In this document: piece by piece, positions 44,013 to 56,000 of the stretch
How positions within the stretch are numbered: position 1 is the stretch's first letter
Layout: every line of letters begins with the position of its first letter
From: Bolinopsis microptera
Taxonomy: Eukaryota; Ctenophora; Tentaculata; Lobata; Bolinopsidae
DNA: 64,000 bases
Assembly (NCBI RefSeq): GCF_026151205.1
Contig: NC_087084.1
Location: forward strand, 9,420,894-9,484,893
Reading direction: 5' to 3'
Notes under the pieces: model-generated
Seen by the model: only the letters and a program-made list of their open reading frames with translations
Told to the model about the DNA's origin: nothing
Databases searched by the model: none
Made by a program: the position numbers and the translations under genes

Positions 44013-47000
44013 TTAACCATGCATCGTGAACTGCTGAGTGTAATCGTACTCGATGGTGGGCAGGACCGACTGCACGAACTTTAGGAATATTAGCAGATAC
44101 ATGTCCACCTGGAGAAAAGAAGAGGTTAAATTATTTGTCTTATCTGGAGAAAAGAGGTAGTTATTTGTCCCTACCTCTCGAATTGAAAGAGATTGTACTT
44201 TTCCGTAGCTAAATCTATGAACTGTAAATGTGGAGGAGCTTTATTTGGGAAACTCTTTGAACCCGAAAAAAGAAAACCTAACCAGTAACCTACCTGAACT
44301 TCGCTTCTGCCTCCTTGAGCTGTTTGCTCGATGATACGTTTTATCACCTCTGCGTGCCTGTACGTTTTGAAATATAACCGTCTACAAAATCAATCTATCG
44401 GTTCAACCAGCAGCCTCCGGTATTCAGAAACACTGACTACTAACTTGAATAAACTATTGAATATTCATTCGTGTTGCAAAATTTTATAATTTAAGAAATA
44501 AAATAAGTTGAAAGTTACACGTTGCTCCGTAATACATACTTGCAAGGATGTATGGATAACATTCCGGGACCCGCGAAATGAGGGTGGTTTTCTTGTGTTA
44601 CCGTCTTCTTCACGTGATCGGAGGAGATGTCCTTAAATTGTAATCATTATTAAAATCGAACATATGTACTAATTAGTACATTTGACTTTTATTAATACAG
44701 ACATAGAAGCAAAAGATACATATTCTTTTTGGAGCTTTCTTCAAATACTTTACATCACGTTCCAGTCTTTTAATGTTTAAGAAATATGCAAAATTGCACG
44801 AATTAATACCTCATAAGTTTCCTCGATGGTGAGAGGCTGTCTGGTTTCGTTGTAGCCAAATAACCACATTCTCGGGGTCTGGGAATTTAAAATTTATAAA
44901 AAGTCAAATACCTTAGTACAGAATATTTGTACGTCACGAGTTTTGTACGGATATTTTTTATACGGCATTAATTTTATACGATTGCATCAATCTCCCAAAG
45001 AACAGAAAAAAATCCGTAAAAAAATAACACAAAATTTCACAGTTATTTGTCCTAGTCCGTAGTTACTGGTTATCGTCAGAATGTCTTTTGAATTCAGTTT
45101 TGAAATGGGGATTAGAGGGTTCCATTTCTATCAGAAACACTGGACACCTTCAGAGACGGATAAGATTTATTTTGTTCAGGAGACGAATAATCAGTATGAC
45201 CCTTGCGCTGTAGCTGTTATGGGAAAGTTCAAAACAAATCTGGGACCTGTATGTGTGGGCCATGTGCCAATTGAAATCTCAAGATTTGTCTTCTATTCTC
45301 TTGCGAGAGGCTGTTCGTTCAGTGTGGCAATCAAGGACACGAAAGCCTATAGGTCACCTCTGACTCAAGGAGGTTTGGAGGTCAGATGTCTTGTTACCGC
45401 CTCCTGGACAAATGAAGAATACCTTTCATTCCTGAAAAGCAGCATCGAGAAACGATACAGTGCTCTCGGTAACGAGAAGGACGATTCATCTGATATTCTA
45501 AGAAGTATCAACATTCCTGAAAAGGAGTCAGACTCTGAGAGTGATGATGAAGCTGAAGACGATATAAACATGGTCGATTTATCGGTGTCCAGTAACTAAT
45601 TTCCAATTTATTACTCTATCATCAATGTTGTATTTTACTATAAATATAGAATTTTTCTTCTTTGAGAATGGAAAATTTATAGTACGACACAAAATTTATA
45701 ACCCATAAATTTTATACGACATAAATTTTATACGAAAAATCGAAATTCGTATAAATATTGTGATGTATAAATATTGTGTACTAAGGTATAACAACAAAAA
45801 ATTAAAAAGAATAATATTGAAAAAAGGATTTCACAAGCCATCTCAATTATGAAAGTCCGCGAGGCCGGGATCGCTCACAAGTTACAAAAGCAAACAAAGG
45901 AAGGATGGTGTTTGAAAATGTTTATGGTAATATAATATCTTCACAATAACTTTGTTTAAAGTGATTCAGGCACGTAGCCAGGGGGGGGGCTAGGGAGGCG
46001 GCAGCCCCCCCCGGAAAAAATCGAACCCCAGAAAAAAGATAAGCCCCCTAGTCCCCATGGTCGCCTGGTAACTGGGCTGTGTTTATGACTGCAGTCAGTC
46101 AAAGATTTGAACTGTGGATTTAGGATTAGTAAATATATGTCATTAAATCCAAGCAAACATTCTAGAAGACTTCTATAATTATAGTCAATAGTGTCCCCTA
46201 GACCGTAGGAAATGTAAAAATCTTAAGACGATGAGGCCTGAGTAAGTCGTAAATTCTGATTGGAGAATGCAGATTGCTGTTGTGAAGTTTCCAAATTTAC
46301 GTGAGTACTTGATTCTTTTCAATCCCAGTTTATTGCTGTCCTACAAATTTCTTTAATGCCAAATGTCGTCTAAAACACCCTGTTTCGCAAAAAATTTCCG
46401 GGGGGCTGCGCCCCCCTAACCCCCGCCAAGGGGCTCCGCCCCTGGACCCCGCTGGGGGCTGCGCCCCCAGACCCCTGCCACAGCTTGCTCGCTTCGCTCG
46501 CTGCGCAGCTTGATTGGACGCGTCGGCTCGCTTCGCTCGTCGACAGCCCCCCTCAAAGAAAAATCCTGGCTACGTCCCTGAAGTGATTATGGAGGTGAAG
46601 GGGGTTTAAAATACCCAAAAATAGCTAGTACATAACAGCCCCGGTCTCAGGACAACACATCTCTTCAATACCTGGTCGCGTGATAAAACACATTTCTCAC
46701 CTGATAGTACCTATCATAAGTAATATACAGATCGTAGGACCGCATGTTAACAGTATTACTTTCTGTAGGTTTGTCTGTCTGTTTGGATGAAGGTCGCAAT
46801 TCTGCTGGGTCGTTATCCTCAACCTCCGGGCCATCCTCTTCGTCTGGAGTGAGAAGTTTTTGTTAGATGGAATTTGGTTAAATTTATTATTTCAGTTCAA
46901 TACATTCAAAGCTAAAGTTTTAATCACTCGATTCAAAAATAGATTTATTCAAATCAATGTGTTGCGCTTGACGTTTGTTGTGATGTAAATGGCAGGTTCA

Positions 47001-50000
47001 TCACTAAGATTGGCACCATATAAGGAGAAATCATAAACATTCCAACCACATTTCTAGATGTGATTCAAAAACTGACCAAAAACCGTCCTTTGAGTACCAA
47101 AAAATGGAGCACAAAAAAAATTGCTTTTGAAGATAATAATAAGGCAGGAGCGACTAGACTTATTTTTCTATTTTCTACTCATCTCATTGTGAATAATAAA
47201 TAATTTTTTGGAACAACTCATTTTCGTTGAAGACAGCGGTTTGTTCATCACGACACAAAACATTCTTTGTTAGAACAATTTTGTATTTTTTTACTCTTTA
47301 TATTCCGACCGCCACAGTTAACACATTAATATAACATTCATTTGAAGATTATGTGATATTAAGAGTGCGATGAAAAAAGTCCACATCTTGGGACTGGTCT
47401 TAATTATCTTGGTAACGTTATCGGCACAAGGTAAGTTATAACCATTAACCACCTTATAATAATCTACATGTTACTTCTGATATGAGTCAAAATTGAGAAA
47501 GAACGTGGGCATTGAGAAATTCCTTAAGTGATCTTGAAATTGAGATTTATGTTTTATTTGAACATGAAACATATGACAAATTCCAATTGTTGACTTTATC
47601 ACCTCCGTGGATTTTGAACATTTACTGAATCAAAACACCAGGAACCAGTGGATCTGATGTAGTACCACTCTCATTTGACTGCCTTTTAACATCGGCTGAA
47701 GTCAGACTGAATCGAGTTTATTGCATTAGCAGAATAGCGAGACGGTACCAGAAAGAAAACGAACCTAATATAAGAAGATCAAGAGCTCCTATTCAAGAGC
47801 ACTTTTGGACATGCACAGAAGAGGGATGCAGTTGTAGTACTAGTTATACCACAAACTGTGATGCAGGTAACCCCGCAGTCTACACACATAACAGCACACA
47901 AAACACGTCTGAGGGGAGTTCTGGATGTAAGCGTGGAAACAGAGTAAGACTTGTGGTAAACAATACTGAAAGGCTCAAATATTGTAGGATTATCATCACC
48001 ACCGAACCAGGTTAATGTCATGTTCACATTTTTATTGCACTCCATTAGTTTTTAGGTCTTCCAATATTTTAGAAGCACTAATTTACACGATAACGTAGTG
48101 GCGATATGTAACTTTTATCTACTTATATTTACTTATTATTTACTTTTATCTACTTATCATATCAGACGGATGCACCGACACCGGACACAACAACTGGCCC
48201 CACGTGGAGACGCAATTACACGTGATCAGTGGTACTGATGTAACACTCAAGTGTAAGAGACGTTACGTCAACATTGGGGGAAATAGGGCGGAGTGTAGAA
48301 GAGGAAGATTTGAAGAGATCGGACAACCTCCTCAATGTTTACGAGCAGGTATTATCACGATACAAACCGAAATATGCATACTTAATCTGAGATTAACTTG
48401 AGTTATCAACAAATTTTAAATATTAGAAGTTTAAGTAAACCCGGAACAGTTCAAAACATACTGAGGGTTATGTTTTGTGCTGGAATGGGCAACAAATTCC
48501 AAATTTAAATTAATCCTACAAGGCCCCCCCCCCCCCCGGCCCCCGACTCTCCCTGCCCCTTGCCGTCTCTTTAACCTGTTCAGTTAAACATTCGGGTGCT
48601 CTGAAATTAGAAACTGATTGGTACGAAGTTTGGCATGTAAGATTACCTCCGAGGTAAAGATGTTTAACTTTACTGCTTATATATGTTACTAAATACCTTT
48701 CTACTTGAAACTTTGAAAATTTAACCACCTAATCATATTGAAGCTTCCTAAAAACGTTAAAAACCATACTTCCCCTTAGACATATTAGAGTTACTATGAC
48801 ACTCACGAGCATGAAATACCGGAAGTTACATTTCGTATTATGGGACGCCATCACGCGAATTTGATTTGTAATTCTATTCATTGTATTATTAATGGAAAAT
48901 TGGGAGATGACGTTTAGCCGTATTGATGCCACAAAGTGGCTAAACCTAATATCCCAATTTCCTTAATTAATAATAAGGAATGATCTAATCTTAAGTAATA
49001 TATTTCTCTTAACACTGAAGAAGCGGAATTTAATGTTAGGGGAGCTATGAAGTAGTTATTTAAACAAAGACTGTTATAATCTGTTGTTGTTGTTGTTGCT
49101 AAAATCAGAAGACATCTTGCAAGTAGCCATCATTCGGACACTCAAAGACCCTCCAATCTGATGTAATCGACAAACCAGACCTCCGGTCACCTCTTCCCGG
49201 AAACGTTGAACCACGAATGGGTTATAAATACCACGTATGCATGATAATTCAGTTATTTCTGTAACCAGTTTTTTCTCGTACGTTTTTCTGATATCTGAGT
49301 ATTACTCTCAACTGTTATGGCTTCGTCCCTTCTCAGCGCAGCACTCAGCGCTATTCTGATACTACAATGCTATTCCGTGGCTGATCTGTTCCAACAGATT
49401 ACCCTCTTAAAAAGGGATGATGCTAGCAAGGATGGCAGCAGCTGTCCTCCGACATCCCGACCTTTAAACATGTCCTTGAGTGACGCCTGGAAAACGACCA
49501 GGCAAGTGGAAAGGTTGGTGACAGAAACATTTAACGTAAAGAAAGAGTTCTGTTTGGAAATGGATCCTCAGATGACCAACAAACAACGTGGAGTCCAGGT
49601 GATGAGTACCATGACAACGATCTTGTGCTACGCGGGGGCGGGGAGCTTTGCAAAAGAAAACGTGGCACTGATGAACGATGTGACCATGTCCATCTCAGAA
49701 GTGGTGACCCACTCGGAGGTGTGTCTACAGGAAGATGACTTGAAGAGGGTGAGCTGTGCAGATGTTGACACCTCCGATCATGATGTTTTGTACAGAACGG
49801 TTTTGAAGCAGCGGTTTCTTTTAGAGGGACTCTTTATTGGCACGTGGCATGATTAACAGAAATACAAGTTGAGTTCGAGGATTGTTTTTAGTTTTTGTAG
49901 TTTATTGTGTTTAATATAAAGTGGCTTTTATTGAATCTACAGGGTTAGTTGACATTACGATCTTAGAAAGCATAGTTAGAGATATTTCTACTGCAACAAC

Positions 50001-53000
50001 ATAATCTAATTAGTATTTAGTACTATTTGGCGGTCATACTGCATTATTGTCTCTATCTAACTTTTAACGAATATATGTAAAACGTTACGAATATTTGCAC
50101 AGTGCACTCCTGTTTTACTTGGACGCTTATTTTGTTTGGAAATTCGACGTACTGTCTTCATTATAATGGTGTTTAGCATTATTGACTCAAAAATAAAATC
50201 AAAGAGACAAAAAACTAAAATCAGACACAAATATCGAATGAAGTCCGAGCAGATAACAGCCCTCATGGAGTGTGATTGTGCCATGGAGTATGCACTGGCA
50301 AAACCTTAGGCAAACAAATTACAGGAGGGGCTATATTTTTTAATTTATAGTACTGCCCCCTGGTTGGTCGGTGGTCCTGGACCCTGGTCCTCATATTGAT
50401 CAGTCCCATAGCAGAGCTAGCTCAGCTCCGATCCATATATTTCATATTCAAGCTAGCGCGCATTATGCAGAATAATGCGCGTGCGCGTAGGAAGCGAGAT
50501 CACAAAATAATACTTCGCGCCTTCCATGAAATACCATGGAAGGGACTTCAAATAGGAAACAGAATGTATTGACTTCAAGTTTTCAAATTTCTGTGGACAG
50601 TGGTAAACGTTATTACTTTTGTATTTTATTATTATACCGGATATACACTATGTAAATAAAGCTTACCATCGGTCATTTCCCCTGCGCTTTCCTCATCTTC
50701 GTCAGCTACAGGTGTGTCCGTTAACAATCGCGGCTTGTCCTGCATCAATGTAATTTGTAACGGAGCAGAAAATCGGGACTGTAAGTTGCATGTCAATGAT
50801 TTGTCTACAAGATACAAGATACAATACAAGGGCAGGTCTCTCCCGAACGTTGGGATGGCATGAGGTGCTTATCTCCTTTTCAGTAACCCAAAGTACTAGA
50901 CAATGATTTGTCTAGTACTTTTCAATGAGTAGAACATAAAATATTGATAAAAACTGTGAAACAAAACACCTCAAAATTGGCGAGTCTCAGATGATAAAGT
51001 TACAGTTTAAATTTTACATTTTACAGTTTAAATATGCATCACATAATGCATATCATAAAACATACCTCGATGTTCATATCATCCATGGAATCAGTTATTT
51101 TAGCAGTTGTCGTATCTGAAATTTTACGAAGTTGACAAAACCATAATTTCAGCCCATCAACTATTCGCAAAAAACTGCAATTGAAGAACGTAGAGTTTGC
51201 AGAATTTTTGACTTACTTTGTTTTATGTCAGTGATTTTGGATTTTGAAGCCAAAAACAAATAACAATTGTACAACTGTTCTTAGCCATTTTACAGAACAT
51301 AAAGCAGTAATAATCACTTAATTGATATAACTGTACAACATTGTTAAGTAAAACTGAGAAACCAAGTTGAATTACCGGGCGATTGTTTATTAACCACATA
51401 GAATATGTTGAATGTTAATTATTTCCTCTAGCAGCTTTACTAGTTGACTGCTGAACAAATTAGTACAACGACTGAATTGAAGGTGACAATATTGTTGATT
51501 GTTTACTCTCTTATCAACCAACAAATTTTTAAAACAAAATTCCAGAAAAAATAACAAAGATGTTATCACGGGTAAAAATAAAAACCTAGAAAAATGCAAA
51601 TAACAACAATAATTACCTAAGTTATGATGGGTATCGACCCAGCCTCCTTCAGGATCATCTTCATCTAATATCACCTCATTTTCATCTGTATGCTGCATCT
51701 GCTTTAACCGCTGGTAACACGGCACTGAAACATGTTAAATATCACGTGACAGCACTTGACCAATCAGAATCCAGTATTGACCAATTAAACCCCAGAATCG
51801 ATATCACGTGTCAACAAAAACGCTTCACCAGAATCCACAATATTGCTTTTACGGTTTAGAAACTAGGTCGTGATTTCGTTTTTAAATTCGGCTGAATAAT
51901 AGCACAGTGTTATTCAAGGACCACCACCCACGAAAATGCGCCACTTTAAGGTTTGAACTAACCACATTCCAATAAACGGCCATGTAATGATTGATCCTAA
52001 AAAGTGACGTTATCATAATTTAATGTTACATAGCAAGTAGCAAAGTGTGATTATGGTGAGAACATATTTGGTAGGCTGTAAATAGGAAATTACTAGATTC
52101 CTCGGCAAGTAGCAACAAATTCAATAAAATATGCTGATGAATAAATCATGAGGATTTAGCAAGCAAGTGAACCGTGACAAACAATTACATAAAACCAAGC
52201 CCTGAGGCCATACTATGGAATCACAGCAATTTTCAAAGTTTTGACTTTTGCAATATTCAATATTCAGTTATATTGTTAGTACCATTGGAACATAATACGT
52301 TATATTATTACATTATATAGAATTAGAATATATCTAATTAGAACGACGACATCATGTACTCAGAAACTAGCAAGACCTAAGACTCCATCTTGTAATTGAT
52401 TACGGGTTACGTGCCGTCTAGCTGAGGTATTATATTATAGAACTAGAGCTCACCGTCTAGCTGAGGTATTATATTATAGAACTAGAGCTCACCGTCTAGC
52501 TGAGGTATTATATTATAGAACTAGAGCTCACCGTCTAGCTGAGGTATTATATTATAGAACTAGAGCTCACCGTCTAGCTGAGGTATTATATTATAGAACT
52601 AGAGCTCACCGTCTAGCTGAGGTATTATATTATAGAACTAGAGCTCACCGTCTAGCTGAGGTATTATATTATAGAACTAGAGCTCACCGTCTAGCTGAGG
52701 TATTATATTATAGAACTAGAGCTCACCGTCTAGCTGAGGTATTATATTATAGAACTAGAGCTCACCGTCTAGCTGAGGTATTATATTATAGAACTAGAGC
52801 TCACCGTCTACCTTACAAGACTTTTTCATAACGTACGAAATGCGACGGTTTCCCGAAATTTCGCCATATTTTCGGACCGCCAAAATTTCGGTCGTCGTAA
52901 TAGAATCCGTCGCATTATTTTTAGCTTATTCCAATAATTGTGGCTTCATCGATTCATTTTGTTCTTGAAAAGTTAGTGATTATATGATGGTGGGACAAAT

Positions 53001-56000
53001 AAACACAATATTCCATGATGAATTTAATGTCAAGTAATACGTTTTAAATTTACAATAAATTACATTTATGTGCTAACATAAACGTCTTATAAGAGACTAA
53101 GTCAAGATAAACAATTTAATACCAAACTCAATAAGTGAAACTGAAAGAGTCGAGCCGGACCCCTTAGAGGAAGATGAAGAAATCGATTTATAAGTTTCAT
53201 TTTGTTTCAACATGATTTTACCGATTTTTAGAAAATTTTGAATTTCCTTTGTGTCGAAAACAAAAGGATGAAAAATACCCTTATTTTCTGTGACGTCCGA
53301 AATGTGACGGTTTTTGTTCAATTTCGCCATATTTTCGGACCGCCAAAATTTCGGTCGTCGCAAATTGGTCCGCCACAAAAATGTCTTGTAAGGTAGCTGA
53401 GGTATTATATTATAGAACTAGAGCTCACCGTCTAGCTGAGGTATTATATTATAGAACTAGAGCTCACCGTCTAGCTGAGGTATTATATTATAGAACTAGA
53501 GCTCACCGTCTAGCTGAGGTATTATATTATAGAACTAGAGCTCACCGTCTAGCTGAGGTATTATATTATAGAACTAGAGCTCACCGTCTAGCTGAGGTAT
53601 TATATTATAGAACTAGAGCTCACCGTCTAGCTGAGGTATTATATTATAGAACTAGAGCTCACCGTCTAGCTGAGGTATTATATTATAGAACTAGAGCTCA
53701 CCGTCTAGCTGAGGTATTATATTATAGAACTAGAGCTCACCGTCTAGCTGAGGTATTATATTATAGAACTAGAGCTCACCGTCTAGCTGAGGTATTATAT
53801 TATAGAACTAGAGCTCACCGTTTCTGGTAGATAAGAACTGTTTGTCTTTTGGGAGCCAATCTTTTGTCATTTTCTCGTCCCCAGTCTCCCTGTAATGTAC
53901 ACATTATATAACAAAAATTAAATTTAACTACTAATTAACTAATTAAATATCAACAGAAAGTTAAGTAACATTATAATGTTTTGAAGTGGATAATTCCTGG
54001 TGTTGTTGCCCGAATGTGTTTTTCTAACTGCCCAGGAGTTTGATGAGATAAAAGATTTCATAATAGTTTTTCGCCACAACCCCTTTAATTCTGTAATGTC
54101 CGTGGCAACGATTAAATCGCTATGTTTAAATCCATGTCTGTGATGAAGACTTCTTAAATCCTAATACGAAGAATGAGACTATAACTTAAATATTTTGTAG
54201 ATGACGAAAAAAAACACCTTTGTTTCTAATAGCCTTCTAGGTAATAAAGCTATGATACAATGACACGAACACGCTACCAGTTACAAATAATCTAATGTCC
54301 ATTTAGTGCTACCTGTTTCATTTCTAATAACATAGCACTTTAATGGGACAATATCTGCAAATTTGATTCCAACCCGGCAAGTCACAAGTCCGGAACTTGT
54401 CCACGCCTATATCGTCACTATGACGTAACTATGACGTCACCATGACATCACCACAATGATAACAGCTCATATTTAAGCCCCATAAAATGACCGGTTGCAT
54501 GTTAAATGGTAACAATTCCTCCCCAGAACCAGTAACAGGTGTTCATACTTGGATCATTACACAATTTCACACTCATCCGTCAACCGTTACAAATATAACG
54601 CAGCTGATAAGGTTACATCTAGTACAAAACTTGAAAAATCACACACACACACACCATATTACATCACACTCTTCATTTATCTCTTCATTTATCAACTTAT
54701 CACTTTAAGTACTGAGTGTGATACACAACACTTTTTACTCTTATCTCACAGGCTCTGGTATAATGTTTCACGTTGTCGCAGCTGGGAGTTCAGAAGGGAG
54801 TTCAGTTTGAAACATCTAGAATCTCACGTAAGGGTAGGAATATTATGAAGGACAGTTTGAGTGTAGTAGGAAATGTTGAAGAGTAATTGGAGGGAATTTT
54901 AATGATGATGATAGAGCCAGTTGAAAGAGGTTTTACATGCAGGGTTGAGCTGGATTCTTTACACAACTTACTATGCATTTTTTTGCCACAAATGAATACA
55001 TGATATTTTCCGGTTTCATGGTACGGACTGAATATGTCCTCTTTATTCGTATGCATATGAATCGGGGGAGCATGTCAAGGTTCAAGTAGGTGTAATTCAA
55101 AACATTTTTACCCAAATTTGATAAGTGCAGAGGATTTAAAAAAATATTGTCAAGCATCTTAGAGACAGAGAGGGCATGAAAACGTTAAGAGGAATTTGGT
55201 TATTACCATGATCGTTGGGCCATATAATTTGATTAGACAGATTATTTACCCGCATATATAGAGCAAATCTCTAAGTTTTACTCTTAAGAAGAATTAATCA
55301 AGTGAAATAATTTGCCTGCTCCACGGCCAATTAATTTAGCTGCCAGCTATTGACAGCGTATCAGGTTAGTCAGGGTACGGTTGGAAGCCGGAAGGGCCAC
55401 TCAAGATTGAATAGCATTCCTTGTAGTGTAAATACCACATTACATTCCTTGGCCCTGCATGACAAAACGTAAGGTGAGACCTGAAAGAACTGTGTCATAA
55501 CTCATATACTCATATAGCCATGTTGCTCCATATTGGAGACAGTAGAATTAATGATCATGTGTATTATTGGATGTGTGGCGTGTTGTAGCTGTCAGTTGCT
55601 TTGTATTATTGATTATGTGTCACTCTGAAACACGTACGGAACATTCCAACGGGGAAGTTTATCGCAAACACTCTATTGCAATGGGTATTGTTGACCATGT
55701 ACCAATTAAAATCACTCTGATATGTTCGGAAATTAATATTTAGACGGAATATATCAGAGTGGCTGTCATGTAATTATAATTGAATAATACTAATAACTAC
55801 TTAGGGCTTTTTACAGAACTTCTTACAAGAAATTTATAATGAGAAGCACTCGATTCAGTAAGAAAGAGTCAAAAAGCAGTAGGGCCAGTTTTCACATGAA
55901 ATGGTTGAGTTATAGCCTCTCAATGAAACAAATATTTAACAGTTAAAGAAACACACTTACCATCGCCATGTGGGACAGTGATACACCAGGAAATCACCAG

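Noticed and set aside
53381-53830. Plus-strand frame encoding a repeated 13-residue peptide ([13 protein letters not shown])
   Set aside because: It is the 39-bp minisatellite read in its one open frame. The array is explained by amplification of the ATG3 splice-donor region, and there is no start context, signal or promoter.
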